DNA of 64,000 bases from Antennarius striatus (GCF_040054535.1 NC_090780.1:12180501-12244500); one strand, 5' to 3'; counted from the stretch's first letter, positions 26,400 through 52,709 are shown. Program-made: numbers and translations. The notes: generated by a model from the letters alone, not told the origin.

Positions 26400-29079
26400 A
26401 CAGTACGGACCCTGAGACTGCACGAGAGACCATCTGTGGGACCACCTCTGCTCTTCGGACCCGGCACCCGGAGGCGCTCATCATCATTACCGGTGACTTT
26501 AATCACGTCACTTTGGACTCATCTCTCCCCACAATGGTCCAGTGTGTAGACTGCCCCACACGGAAGAACAGAACCATCAATCTGTTCTACACTAATGCCA
26601 AGGAGGCATACACCACCACCCCCTCCCCCCACTAGGTAAATAAGACCATAACCTAGTGTATCTACAGCCCACCTACATCCCGCTGGTGAAACAGCTGCCA
26701 GCAACAACACGACAGGTCAGGAGGTGGTCCCCGGAAGCAGAGGAGATGCTGAGGGACTGCTTCCAGACCACCGACTGGGATTTCATTGTGGGCTCACACG
26801 GGGAGGACATTGAGGGGGCAGCTCAGTGTTTTACAGACTACATGAACGTCTGTGTGGACACCATGGCCCCTGTCAGGACAGTCAGGTGTTACCCCAACAA
26901 CAAACCCTGGGTAACAAAGGAAGTAAAGGCCGTCCTGAACGGGAAGAAGAGGGCGTTCAGGAGCAAGAACGAGGAGGAGATGAGGAAGGCCCAGTAGGAA
27001 GTGAGACTCTGCCTGAGGGGGGCCAAGGAGGCGTACAGGAGGAAGCTGGAGAAGCAAGTGGGGTGCAACCAGGTGCGGGAGGTCTGGAATGGGATGAGAA
27101 CCATCACCGGACACGAGAAAGGGCGCAGCATTGTGGAGGGGAATAGTGAACGAGTGAATGAACTAAACAGCTTTTTCAATCGGTTCAGCTCACCTACCAC
27201 TCCCGGCTCCTCGTCCCAGGCCTCTCCGGTCCTGCAAACCGCTCCACTGATTCTCCCTCCTCCTGTGCTTCCTCTCCTTCCACCCCTGCCACTTCTCCCG
27301 AGCCCGCTCCAAGAACTGCGAAGCTCAACGGCCCCACCTCAACCACTGGACTTACAACTTCGCTACGACCTCCTGCTCCCACCATGACCGAGACCGTTAT
27401 CACTGCAGACCTGGTGACAACAACACTGAGGAGGCTCTGTCCCTATAAGGCGGCTGGACCGGATAAGGTCTCCCCAAGACTCCTCCGAGCCTGTGCTTCG
27501 GAACTGGGGGACCCCCTGCAGCGATTGTTCACCTCAGTCTGCAGCTGGGGAGGGTCCCGTCACTGTGGAAGACCTCCTGCATCGTCCCTGTACCCAAGAA
27601 AGGATGCCCTACTGAGCTCAATGACCACCGACCGGTCGCTCTTACCTCCCACGTAATGAAGACCCTAGAGCGACTGGTCCTGGAGCTCATGCGTCCACAG
27701 GTGCAGGGTGCCATGGACCCTCTCCAGTTTGCCTGTCAGGCCAAGGTTGGGGTTGATGACGCTGTCTTGTACCTCCTCCACCGCGTGCTCTCCTACCTGG
27801 ACGCCGGGGGCTGTGCCGTCAGGGTGCTCGAGCGCCTTCAACACCAAGGCTAATGCAGGATAAACTGACCTCCATGGCTGTGGACCCCTACCTTGTGAGC
27901 TGGATTATGGACTACCTAACAGACAGACCCAGTATATCCGTATGGGGGACTGTTTGTTTTCTATGGTGACAAGCAGCACGGGGGCGCCACAAGGGACCAT
28001 TCTCTCCCCCATTCTCTTCACCCTCTACACATCGGACTTCAAGCACAACTTGGATACATGCCACATACAGAAGTACTCCGATGACACTGCGATTGTGGCA
28101 TGTATCCGGGAGGGTGATGAGGGGGCGTACAGGGCATTGGTGGCTGACTTCGTGGAGTGGTGCCAACAGAACCAGCTCCAGCTCAACGTCTCCAAGACAA
28201 AGGAGATGGGGCTGGATTTCCGACAGGCACCCCTTTCTCCACACCCAGTGATCATCGAGGGGAGTGAGGTGGAGCTGGTAGAAAACTATAAGTACCTGGG
28301 ACTGCAGCTAGACAGCAGACTGGACTGGTCACTCAACTCGGACTGTGTGTACAAGAAGGGGCAGAGCAAGATGTACTTCCTGAGGAGGCTGGCCTCCTTC
28401 AACATCTGTCCTAAGCTCCTTCTCATGTTCTATCAGTCCGTAATTTCCAGTGTGCTGTCATACGCTATTGTGTGTTGGGGTGGCGGGGCCAGGAAAAGAG
28501 ATATGGACTGTCTGAAAAGATTCATCTGTAGAGCGAGCTCAGTGGTTGGGCTGAGCCTGGACTCTGTGAGACACTTCTGGAGAGCAGGACCATGTCTAAA
28601 GTTAAGGCTATCATGAACACCAGCCACTCCCTGCACACCACCTTCTCCCAGCAGAGGAGCACCTTCAGCAGCAGTGACACAGCGCCTCCACAGAGAGGCT
28701 GAGGTCCTCCTTCGTGCCCCGTGCCATCGGGGTACAATGACTCTGTCAGGAGGAGCAGAGGGGAGGTGGCGAGGTCAGCAAGTGGTTGATCAGATTTAAT
28801 TTAATTTTATACTGTTTATATTTTAATTTAATTTTAAACTGTTTATATTTTCATTTAATTTTATACTGTTTATATTTTCACTTAATTTATACTGTTTATA
28901 TTTTAGCTATAGTTTAGTACATAAGTCCTGTTAATGCTGCATGTGTCTGTTAGTGTAATGTATGTCTTGTGGTATGTCCTGTGATGTCAGTTTCTTTTCC
29001 TCATGGTGTTTTTCCAGTATTTATTCGCTATGTAATGCCTGAGCAGTGGATATGTACAATTTCCTCTGGGATTATTAAA

Positions 29080-29090
<11 letters not shown>
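26400..29090 (+). mobile_element. Decayed L2-type LINE nested in the hAT element
   Basis: Plus-strand pieces in order: the end of an endonuclease domain (T-G-D-F-N-H-V near 26500; V-D-C-P-T-R-K-N-R-T), a linker (W-S-P-E-A-E-E-M-L-R-D-C, 26723), and reverse transcriptase (K-A-A-G-P-D-K-V-S-P-R at 27450, L-Q-F-A-C-Q at 27720, G-A-P-Q-G-T-I-L-S-P at 27983, catalytic Y-S-D-D at 28075, Y-K-Y-L-G-L-Q-L-D at 28290). The 3' end TCTGGGATTATTAAAG at about 29065-29080 followed by short tandem repeats is typical of fish L2/Maui elements. Several stops and frameshifts (26633, 26995, about 27655, 27850) make it inactive. The 5' boundary is approximate. Confidence 0.85.
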
Positions 29091-29281
<191 letters not shown>

Positions 29282-29755
29282 TATGCCTCCTACTTAGACT
29301 CTATATGAAATAAGACAATAATTTCCACCATGTCATTTATTGCTGAACAACAGATCTTCATTGTTCTTCTCCCATTGCTCAAAATTGCTACAAAGCGCTG
29401 GCAGTAGGGGACACACTGCACTGAAAATGACTGCAACCAATGAGTTAATGTTTAAATCATACGTAAGATTTATATACTGCAGTGTTTACCTGTTATGATA
29501 AAATTGTGACTGGGAGACTGCCCTTTTCTTAACTGCTGCTGATAGCCGCTACTTCTCTCCGCTCTCATCCCGCATCCAGCGAATGACAGGAAGTGAAACA
29601 TCAGGTCAATTTCTTTTTTTCAAGAACGAAAAACCCCCCGGCATTAACCGGTTTCTAATTATTTTCCGTTCCGATTCTGTTCTGGAACATTAAAAAATAT
29701 AAAGTTTTCGGTTTCGTTTTTGTTCCATGAATGGGTTCAAAGCCCTGTTTCTACC

Positions 29756-31296
<1,541 letters not shown>

Positions 31297-31846
31297 GGTA
31301 GTTTTGAAATTTTAATGTTGCTTGAGCTAAAATTTTTGCTACTGATCATGGCTGGAATTTGAGATAGCTCAGGTTTGTCTATTTTGTCAACTCCAGAATA
31401 TCTTTTCACTTGTTTTTAGTATTTTTTGGGTTGTAATGTCAATTTATAAAATGTCACAGCTCAGACACTCTAGATAGAGAGCTCTTATCTCAGTGAGACC
31501 TTTCTGCCTGAGGAGAGAGTGAATAAAAATTGTACATAGTGAGTATAGTGCATGCATTTTTAATATTCTCATTTTTTTGAAAATATGAATAGGAAAAAGT
31601 TGAGGATATGCAATACAAGTACTGAATACTGTATTTGCCATATTCTTGTCCTTCATTATGAAGTGAACATTTTTCTTTCTTTTAAGAAAATAGACTTTTG
31701 CTCTAACTGGTTGTGCATGTGCTTGTTGTGTACCATAGCTCCACATGCGGAACTGCAGAATGCAAGAATATGAAACCTTTGAACATTCAATGTTTAAATC
31801 AGTCATTCAGAAATGAAAGACAAAAAGTTGCAACAAACTAGCTAAC

Positions 31847-31852
31847 TTTATT
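31847..31852 (-). promoter_or_regulatory. Poly(A) signal of myosin heavy chain copy A
   Basis: Minus-strand AATAAA lies about 90 bp after the stop codon (31942-31940). The implied short 3' UTR is usual for sarcomeric myosin genes. Confidence 0.65.
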
Positions 31853-31939
31853 CAGAGCATGTTTCATGTCAAGAACAAACAAGTAACCAGATACTCATAT
31901 TGTATGAGTTCTTGTGACTGCATAATCTTGGTTTCTTCA

Positions 31940-43061
<11,122 letters not shown>

Positions 43062-43297
43062 GATGACCCTTTACTGTACAAGAGGAACCAGACAATAGTC
43101 CTTTAATTTAAATGCCAATAAATTAAGTACATGCAGGCACAAGTACTGATTTCTTCAATGTCTATTATATCTGTAATCAACTAAGTTCATTTGCTTAGAT
43201 AAATTCTCACTTAGACTGTGTCGTACAAAGTGGACTTTTTATGTCTGTATAACTTGAATAAAGGTTATTATTAGGACAAATACAAAACCCAATTCAC

Positions 43298-43350
43298 CTT
43301 GGATGTCACTAGGTGTGCAGGGGTATTCTGGCAGATCTTAATGCAGGTTT
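43298..43350 (-). other. Candidate non-coding leader exon 2 of myosin copy A
   Basis: On the minus strand, CTTTTCTTCAG acceptor, a 53-base segment without ATG, and an AAG|GTGAAT donor. Its position between the TATA-proximal exon and the start-codon exon (acceptor at 43074-43075) fits the two-leader-exon plan of sarcomeric myosins. Confidence 0.5.
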
Positions 43351-43574
43351 CTGAAGAAAAGAGCAGAGATCTGAGATTCACAAGAGGTTTTTCTGCAGGA
43401 AAATGTAATGTATACTGTCTATAGTACAGTGATGTTAATCTTTTAGTAGACATACAAATAACTAACTTCATAACTGCACATTTTATCTCTATACATGGCA
43501 ATTTAATATGTATAAAATCTTGCATTGGATTAGTCTAATGCCCCTGGATACATCCAGGACACTGAGAAGCTTAC

Positions 43575-43594
43575 CTTTGCTGGGGGCCGGTCCT
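43575..43594 (-). other. Candidate first leader exon of myosin copy A
   Basis: Starts about 30 bp after the TATA box and ends CAGCAAAG|GTAAGC. Copy B has the matching CAACAAAG|GTAAGA. The transcription start is estimated. Confidence 0.5.
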
Positions 43595-43614
43595 TGGTAG
43601 ATGTTTACTGTGCC

Positions 43615-43624
43615 TTTTTATATA
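43615..43624 (-). promoter_or_regulatory. TATA box of myosin copy A
   Basis: Minus-strand TATATAAAAAGG, about 550 bp upstream of the start codon and 30 bp from a short exon with a good donor. Confidence 0.65.
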
Positions 43625-46600
43625 CAGTGATGGGAGCCTGCATCGCGTGCACAGTTCTGTATTTGGTCATGATGCCTGGGAAAGTGATTATGCTGCAGCA
43701 TTTGTTACTTCAAGCTGTCACATTATACAGCTTAAATGTTGTCTTCTTTATCAGATCAGTACCAGACATAGATGTGGGTAATTGGCACTTTGGTTTTTAG
43801 AAATATTCATATTCCTCTTGAAACATTTTGTTTCCTTTAACTGTTTGTGTTTGTAATGACTATTGTTTTTAAATTTTTATGTTATTTAAAAATTTGACCA
43901 TATTATGAGATCTGTTTGTGCTTTCTTCATTATTACTTCAACATATGTTGATGCACCGTGTATACGTGATGTTTGCTCTGCTTGTGAATATATTGTTTAT
44001 GCATGTACAGATGTTATTTAGTTCATACTCAAGGTTAAGTGAGTTCTTACAGGCATCCCAAAGGTGTGACTAATGCATCTTTTTTTGTACTACTTGGCAC
44101 AATGGTAACCCTTGCCATTATTTGGAGAACCTTCTAGAAAGTCAGTGGTATACTGTTTCAGAGTCTTTACAAGTCAGAAATTGTTAAAAAATTAAGTGAG
44201 TGCCAGTGAGCTTTGAAGAAAAGGACAGATTGCCAAAGGATTATTTTCTCGAACAGTGCCAACAGCTGTTCTTATTCTTGTTCTCATGATCTCCCACAGG
44301 GGAGACTGAGACGGTCCTAAAATGTAGAGCAACTGAGTGATGAATTACATCCCTCCTTGTGTCCTGCAAATGATCTTACCATGAGGTTTTTTTGTGTGCA
44401 TCAAATTTGACTATAAGTATGTTGTCCTTTGATTTTAAACTTTTTTTTTTTGAAGGACTCCAGTATTTGATGGCACTGAAGATGTTTTGCCAAGAATTGC
44501 ACACAGCCAGCAAAGTTTAAAAGTGTGGCTAGACAGTCATCAGATACTGTTTCCAATGAAAAGGATGGAAGAAATTCTAAAGTGCTTACCCGCAAGATAT
44601 AATGAGGCACTGTCTTCAATGTCACACGATACCTGCTTTGAAATCTTCTTTCTTATTAGGGCAAAACTCAAATATAGCACCAGGCTTGAGTTGATGCTCA
44701 AACCAAATGCCACATGCTCAAGAGGCTTATTGTGTTTTTACGTTCTTTGATCTGTCTGTCACTCTGTCCATTTGTCAAGTAGAAACAACTGGGCTCAGGA
44801 CAACAATCCAAGGTGTGTAACATTCCTACAAGATGGACACTCAGAGTATGGATATACATTTACATGACATTATCTTTGTAAGTATATATTTTCCAAATAT
44901 GTTGCAGTATATTTTTGAATTGTAATTCTGTTTAAGTTTACGTTTCAGGTGTTGCTGCAGCTGTGCTTTTAAATGCTACTTGTTGTTAAATATGGAACAC
45001 TGATTATCTATCAGTTGACTTACACCAATTTGTTTAATTTTTTAGTCACTCACAGTTACTGAAATTGAATGATTGTTTTGTTTTATAATTTTTGTGCTTT
45101 GTATACTGATGATATAAATTGCATATAAAAAGCTCGCTAACCTCAGTGTCTTCAGCATCTTCAGACTTTTTCTGTCCTCCATCATAACTTTGGCATTAAG
45201 CTGTATTAAAGCTTCTTAGCTGTCATACTTTCATACCTTAGGATCAAGCTTCACTGCCCTGCGGTCCAGTGACTGTTATTGTTCTCCTTTAAATGGATAT
45301 CAAAACATTTGTGACAAGGTTCGGGTTTGTTGGATAATATTAGTGTTGGGCTTTGACTGTTCTGCTTGCCTATTTTGTCGCAGAGCTCCTGGGATCCGTG
45401 TATGAGATGGTGTTAAGTAAAGGGGTGTGACTGAATCCTTCTCCAATACTTGATTAGTTATAAATCATATCTTCTGACTTTATTTTAGATTAAATTTGGA
45501 ACTTTACATCATGATATAAAGCATCTTATTTTTGAATCTCTTTCATTTACACATTGGTCAACATTTCTGAGACACATAGATGTTAAATAAATAGTTGATC
45601 CAAAAGTATTCCTTGCTGTAACTTAAAACAAATTCTTTTATGACCTCTTTAGGAGTGGTTGCTGTGGCATTCCTGGTAGCACTTTGTTGGCCAGGGTAAG
45701 AAAGCTCTTACAAACACCAGAGGGAGCCTCAAGTTGCACAGAAGCAAACACGCTGCTTATGTTACCAGTCTGTCTGTCATTATCGTTCTCTGGTCCTTTA
45801 CTTGCTTCAACTACCATGTCACAACTCATAGTGCAGAGCATCAAAGGTGAAATAAAGATTGTAATTCAACCTGCTATTTGTACAATATTGTGGTGGTGTT
45901 AGAAAATAGTTCACTTTTGTTTTACTTTATCTTTGTCCCTATTCAAGTCAGAAAGGCATGTCTCAATCTGTCCCACAATGTTTCGCACAGAGGGCAGTGT
46001 CACACACTGGTATAGTGTCACACAAATTCAAAACCTGATTTTTACTCACAACTGTTTTTTTGTTTTTATTTTACTTTGGTTGTCCTGTATGTTGCAGGTA
46101 GTGGATGCTAATCACCATATCTTTTGTCACAAGGGGGAGCAGTAGTACATTATGCCGTGAAGCTGAAGATACTGACAAGGCTGTACCTGTAGAGCTGTTT
46201 TCAGACATATACAGTATTATATTTAAATATTCATATATACACATATATTTGTTAAAAATCAATCCACTGGACTTTAAGAAAGTTCCATGAAGACATGTGA
46301 CCTCTCATCCAAGAGGCTTCTTCAGTTCTGAACTGAACAACTCTGGATAACCATGACTTGGATTAATATGAAACTTCACAGACATCTTTAAATTAATGTT
46401 TCATGGATTTTATCTCACTTTGTAATTAAAATCAAATCACTCTTAGCAGTCATTTTCACCTGTTAAGATTTGACCAAAAATATACTTTTATTTGTCCCAC
46501 AGTTGGAAAATTCCTCTTGATGAATCCAATTCATGCATTATTCCAAATATAGACATTTAAATATTCATTCATTATTTCTTGTAAGTCTCAGGAGGGTGTC

Positions 46601-46904
46601 TCTCCAACAGGACAGTAGTGAAAGAATGCCATTTGTGCATTTGTTGCAGTGTTCCTAAAAAAAAAAATCATGAACCCTATAAATTCAAACATTCTGAATC
46701 GCCAGATCTGGATCCAGATCATACTTTGCTGTGTTGTTGATTGCATGAGGATGTCATCTGGTCTTATTTGTCAAAGTACTATAGGCATAAGTTGTGAAAT
46801 TAGAAGTACAATTTTAAAATTTTTAAGAATAGTTTAAAGTTCTTTATCTATGATGATTCAAGTAAGTGAGTTTCCTGATCAATGCTGTACATTGCCATAA
46901 CATG
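43625..46904. other. Intergenic DNA between the myosin promoters, left part
   Basis: A/T-rich. No gene is recognised; the short frames at 43594, 44487 and 45684 have no family or splice support. May hold muscle regulatory sequence for copy A, but none is proven. Confidence 0.4.
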
Positions 46905-47475
46905 TCACCAAACTCTATCCATCTATCAATCTATTTTCTTCAGGTTATCTGGATCCCAAGGCGTTTCCCAGAGAAAGTAAGAAATATAATCCTTCAAGCA
47001 TGTTCTGGTTCTATGCCAGATCTTATCACAGTTGAATGCATTATGTGAATGGAGTCAACCGAGTTGCCCGAACAATCTCAACACATCGTTTTGACATGAA
47101 GGACCACGGGCTCTATTCATGGCTCCTTACCAAACCAAGCTGCTCACTCTGTCCACATTGTTAAGTCCAGTCAGTCTTGTCACTTGTTTTAACCAATACC
47201 CATAGTTCATGACTCTGTGGGAGGGTTGGAACTGAAGTCAGCTGGTAAAAGTTTTACGTTGTGACTCCACCCTCTTTTCACCACAAAGGACCAATGAAAT
47301 GCCAGATTAATTATTGATGGCACCAGAATGCCGATTCATCTCGCATTCCATTTTTCCTTCATTATGAATAAGATCATAAGTTAAGTAACTTTCCTCACTT
47401 GAGGCAGTGACTCACCCCCAGTCTCAAGGAGGCAGTCCATCAATTTCCACCAGAGAACCATAGATTCAGAAGAAC
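46905..47475 (-). mobile_element. Old, highly decayed Rex3 3' fragment
   Basis: In the same order as the younger copy at 13679: a CCATCTATCAATCTA tail (46917), GATCCCAAGGCG (46952), GCTCTATTC (47110), a CATAGTTCATGACTCTGTGGG segment (47201), and GGAGGCAGTCCATC with CCAGAGAACCATAG (47430-47463). Many substitutions and indels, no frame. Confidence 0.65.
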
Positions 47476-47491
47476 TCAAATAGTTCCTTAA

Positions 47492-47850
47492 TCCATTCAT
47501 TTTCTACTGCTGTTTCCGCCGCAGCGGGTCACGGGAAGCTGGAGCCTACCCCAGCTGGCATAGGGCGTGAGGCGGGGGACACTCCGGGCACGACGCCAGT
47601 GCGCTGCAGAGCCACACACAAAGACGGACAACCATGCACACACACACACACACTCACTCCTACAGGCAATTTGGGACCGACCAATTAACTTGAAGTGCAT
47701 GTTTTTGGAGATGGGAGGAAGCCAGAGAACCCGGAGAGAACCCATGCAGACAGAGAACATGATAACTCTGCACAGAGTGGGACTCAAACCTGGACCCGCC
47801 GTGTTGTGCGGCGACAGTGTTACCCACTGCACCACCGTGCTGCCAACTCA
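47492..47850 (+). repeat. Dispersed repeat, copy 2 (similar to 18966-19335)
   Basis: Shares GGAGCCTACCCCAGCTGGCA, GGGCGTGAGGCGGG, an internal CA run, ACTTGAAGTGCATGTTTTTG and the CACTGCACCACC end with copy 1, in the same orientation. Confidence 0.75.
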
Positions 47851-50800
47851 AATAGTTATGAATCAAAATCTTTTCAAAAACATTTTTCTTATCCTGCTAA
47901 CAGATAAACATATTTGTGTGGCTCAAATTAAATAGCTCAATGATCAGCCTGTTTGTATTCCTATGGATCTGACCACCCACACACCATCTGCCCATACCCT
48001 TATTCTGTATGACCCCAGTTTCTCATAAGACTACAAATATGTTGCTAAAACTATTTGTTTGCTAGACACAAACGCATGGCAGAGCCTAAATGTCCCAACT
48101 TTGCCATACAAAGAATTCCCGTCCCCAACCTGCTTGATTTCCTTTCCCTGGTAATTTTACTATGCCCCTAAGCAACCTTATAATAAACCTATAGCATGAA
48201 CAACCCAGAGGTACAGTAATGCAGGTGCTGCCAAGAAAAGCACTGGGAGCCATATTAATGTTGGGACATGAGGTGCACTTTGCAGTAATGGCAATCTGCC
48301 CCTGAGTCAAAGAAAGAGAAACTGCAGCAAAACTTCAGCAGCTAAAGCACAACACAAGACACACCACCACACTCATGGGACACACACTCTCACACACACA
48401 CACAGTGAATACCTATTAGGCAAATAAATATAATACTGTAGCAATACTGTAGATAGTAACTAATTGAGTTGAAGAACCAGTAATGTGATGCAGCAGCCTC
48501 TGACTGCTTTATCTCAAAGTAACATAATATTAACGCAAAGCACACAACTCCCATACAATAATCAGTCAACATATTACATCCACTGTCAGGTCAACTGAAT
48601 AAATTGTCCATTTTTACATATTTGTTACATGTAGCCCCAACACTGCAGTTACCTGTATGTGCCAAAAGACTTCATGGAGACCCACTTCGTAACCCCAAGA
48701 CCCAAAATCAGTCACAACTTTTAAATGTTAAACTATAAAACACGGGTGGGTGTCTTCATGGTTTCAGTTCTTTACAGCTGGAAGTACATCTAAATTGCAC
48801 CTCTTCACTCTTAACTGTCCCTTGTGATTACTCCACCACTGTTAGCATTCCTCTGCTAATGGGAGTTAACATTATTGCTGGTAGGATGTGCTTTCTTGAT
48901 ATTGCTTATTGCTTTCTTCTGTACCTACCCACAACTATAGTATTAGCTTGTAAAATCTAGTGTTCACATTTATTAAAAATTTGGGATACATCCACATGCA
49001 TAAATTTGTTCAAGTTCAGCTCTTTTTGAAGGAGTCAGAACAACTGAGTCAGTTAGTCAGTGAGTCAGTTGTGTTGCAGTACCCAGCTGTAGCTCTGTCC
49101 GTACCCCTGAGCAAGGCATCAAACCCCACAAGCTGGGCGCTGCGTCATGTCTTCCCTTTACTCCACCTTTGCTCCAGTAATTGTATATGTGTTTAATATA
49201 TTGTGTGAAAATTTTTTGGGGGATTAGTAAAGTAACTTAAATTTTTTACTCATAATAAACTGTATGTGTTTTCCCAGTGACCTTTTTTGATGAATATCAG
49301 ATTGATGTGTTACAAATGTACTGTCCCTTGTTTGTGTTATATGGTTATGGGAGGACTGCAAATACCTCAGCAAGCCTATAACTAAACAGACTGACACTTT
49401 CCACCAAGAATTAGTTTGGGGGTTTTTTGCCGTATTTCCCATTTATTACTTTATTGGTCAGTTTTTTTAATACAAAATAAAATCAACATCTTGGATCTGC
49501 CAAAAAAAAAAAATTCAAATACTTCCAAATGGTGGAAAATTCATCAGGTTGACAAGTTAGGGGGAGCTTTTGATTTTGCCGCTGTGATCACAGCGCCACT
49601 ATGTGGGTTCATGTTTCTTGGAAAGCACAGTGGCTGTGCCAAGGTTTGTGGTGCTCATGCTTTCTAGGTCACTGCAACTTGATTTGTTACTGGGGACAAA
49701 AACGTCAATTTTAAGTAAATTTTGAGTATTACAGTGGCATGAAACTATCCCTGCATAAAAAATAATGTCGACTAGGAAGCATTTTATTCAGAAATGAGCA
49801 ATGACGAAAAGAATGAGGGGCTGTATTACTATTCTGTATCCCCTTATAGAAAACCACTAACCTGTAGAGGACACATCACTTATTCTTTTGCAGGCTCTTC
49901 AGGGGCAGGAGCCTAAACCAGCTGAGATCAGGTGACATCGAGAGGCTGGACACACCATGGACAGGTAGCACGCACATCACACGGCTGGGACAGAGGGAAG
50001 TAGACGTTCATTTACTCTTAAAACATCAGTTTATTCTTATTTTCACAACTATTGTTATTTTAGAGTCACCAGTATTCACCTACAGTATATTGCAGCTTTT
50101 TATACTGGGAGGAAAGAAGCACCAGGCAGAATGGGAGAACATTTAGGTCAAAATCCTACTCTGTAACAACAACCCGCTATGCCAACCTTCAGCAATACAG
50201 TTCATAAATTACTGAATTTAATCGATTAAGCTAATATGACACACATTATAGAGCGTTGTGCATTGATGGAGATTTGCAGACAATACATGGCATTCCCACG
50301 TCTCATGTCTGCAAGCTAAACAATTAAAATCTTAATTGGTCTAATGCAAATACCTAATTGAGTTTTAAATATTTTTCAGCGTGTGACAAAAAACAGAGAC
50401 AATAAAGAGAAGTCAAACTGGACTGACTAGAAAATTCAATCTGTGCATCCATCCTCTTCTAGACGAGATGACCGTAATCATCGTGTCTTCAGCCGCTTGT
50501 CTGCCTTGGGTGTTACAAGTCTGCGATTCCTATCCCAGCTTGCTACAGGTGAAAGGTCACATCATCACAGGACAGAAAATTGAATCGCCACCTGAAATTT
50601 TCAGTGATGCGAAAAGGTCAAATCAGCTGATATCAAACATCTCGGCCAAACAACAAAACCATCAGTCTAATTTGTGTTTAGCACTCAGTATTGACACAAA
50701 AACAAGGGACAATATTTTGACAGGGAAGTTGCACTTAAACATCTCTTCAGTATCCATCAATCAACAGAACATCATGTCTTTACTAAAGTTCCAACCTTTT

Positions 50801-50935
50801 CAAGTAGCCAACTTTTTATTGTTAGTTATTAGCTTTTAAATGCTATCTTCATGTGACATTTCACTGACAAACTGTGAAGTTTTACACAAGTGTAATACAC
50901 ACAGACACAGACACACACACACGCAGGCACGCACG

Positions 50936-50988
<53 letters not shown>

Positions 50989-52550
50989 TAACACCTGCAT
51001 AGAGATGTCTTATTTATCACACACAAGGGAATGTTAGCATCTTTGGAATCCAAAAATGTCTTGGCCACTCTAAAAACTGACATTATTTACTAAAATCCAA
51101 CAGCTGGTCCACCCATTGGCCAAATGCTTAACTGTTATTTAGGCAAATATTTGCAAATGATTTATTATTTTCAGATCTATTTCTATGAATTAAAACAGCA
51201 TGCAACTGAAAACATATGAACAAACTAGTTAAAATGAATACATTTGTCTAGTTACATTACAGTGGACAATGATTGCTTAATGTTTACAGTATTTCTTACC
51301 TGCTGTCTTCCCCTCCTCCTAGTGTGCACACAGATAAAATACAATGATGACAAGTGAAAAAATGAAATTATCTCATGAACTTGGTCCTGGTCTTTGCATG
51401 TTTACCTCAGCCTCACAGGAACATTACCTTTGCTTGAATAATGATAATGATAATGAACACTAATGGTAATTTACACATTGTAAGAAGTTTTAATTGTACA
51501 GTCTACACAACACACCAAACAGCATACTCATTAAAGTTTAGAGTCAATAAATACAATTAGTTTTTCTTTCTCATAGCTACACAAGTAGGTATAAATACCT
51601 TGAACCACACATTTGCACATACCTTATTTAGGTGGCACAAGAATAGGTGGGATCAGAGGCCCCAATAGTAACCCAACATAAAGCACAATGAATGCTGTAA
51701 ATTCCTCAGCTGATCGAGCAGCAGAAAGAATTTTTTTTAGATCTGTACTCACCAAGATACAGATCGAAACTAAATCAAACTTGTTGAGTTTATGACTTAC
51801 AATAGTGACTGTCTGAACCAAGGATGAGAAGAGGGCTGTTTTTTTTTCTTGGTGCTTAGTAATAGGAAGATGATGTACATCTGACATGTAATTAACAGGA
51901 GGCTTCAATGCATTTGTCAACAATGGCAAAAGGAAGAGCTTTGGCATCTCTGAGCTGGTGGATATTTTGGGCCAGACATATTAAATATCACCTTTTATTG
52001 CAACTGAATCATACCACAAGAGAATACTTCTGCAGCATCCAAAGTGTCATCTTTCTTTGGAGGGAAAACAAAACAGTATAATGGACCATAATGGGATCTT
52101 AAATTAGCTCCAGTGAAAGCTTTGGCTCTGTTCTCAAGACATGTAGGGAACAATGTTACTGCCAAAGGTTTACTTGATGGCATAGCAACCTTAAATGGTT
52201 GGATGTAGATTGAGAACATAATCCTGTCAAAGAAAAAAACTCTCTGGCCAACATTCACAAAGATTTTGAGTAATAGCCTTGTTCCTATTTTTATAAATAT
52301 TAATTCACATCCGCAATATATAAAAATTATTTCAAACTTAACTGACAGAAGAAAACATTGACATGTTAAAATCAGTAATAACTATGTTGTTCTGGACAGA
52401 AATGTGTGGTTTAATGTACTTTTGTTTTTGCATTGTGCAGGATAAGGTGACAACAGTTGGGGTGATGGGGTCATGTGATATCATTCTTCTGAGAGAGCCT
52501 CACTGGCCTTAACAGGAGGGCTGATCCTGCCCTTTTTCAAGAGATGTCAG
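47851..52550. other. Intergenic DNA between the myosin promoters, right part
   Basis: No gene is recognised. Contains a SINE-like fragment at about 49055-49225 (CCTGAGCAAGGCATC, GGGCGCTG, related to 15358 and 18640), a decayed copy of the 18966-type repeat at about 49890-50160, and a CA microsatellite at 50897-50986. Unrecognised frames at 50468-50839 (+) and 51995-52258 (-) are left out. An E-box CAGTTG near 52455 lies about 95 bp upstream of the copy B TATA box. Confidence 0.4.
50897..50986. repeat. (AC)n microsatellite
   Basis: AC dinucleotides with short GCAC interruptions, about 1.6 kb upstream of the copy B TATA box. Confidence 0.95.
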
Positions 52551-52558
52551 TATAAAAG
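52551..52558 (+). promoter_or_regulatory. TATA box of myosin copy B
   Basis: TATAAAAG on the plus strand, 316 bp upstream of the start codon. A short exon about 30 bp downstream ends with a strong donor at 52610. Confidence 0.7.
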
Positions 52559-52581
52559 AAGTGCGTCCAGGCTTTTCAAAA

Positions 52582-52609
52582 TTTGTGGACTGATAGGCTG
52601 TCAACAAAG
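52582..52609 (+). other. Candidate first leader exon of myosin copy B
   Basis: Estimated start about 30 bp after TATA; ends CAACAAAG|GTAAGA, matching copy A. Confidence 0.5.
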
Positions 52610-52709
52610 GTAAGATTTCTATGACAATTTTAGCAGTAATCAAGGCTTTCAAGAGGTAATTAAATTGTGGATCAAATACTATTCTTTAATACGGTCTACT
52701 TTCTTGTAG

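Noticed and set aside
43594-43800. 68-codon plus-strand ORF with hydrophobic stretches
   Set aside because: Overlaps the minus-strand TATA box and first leader exon of myosin copy A; no family support.
44487-44750. 87-codon ORF near 44.6 kb
   Set aside because: No family resemblance and no flanking splice signals I could trust.
50468-50839. 123-codon ORF in the myosin intergenic interval
   Set aside because: No recognisable domain, no splice or promoter support; length is possible by chance.
51995-52258. 87-codon minus-strand ORF, with a further frame at 51624-51947
   Set aside because: Looks faintly protein-like (no low complexity), but I could not match it to a family or splice the two frames together. 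A protein search of the translation would decide; a transposase or gene-fragment hit would reinstate it.
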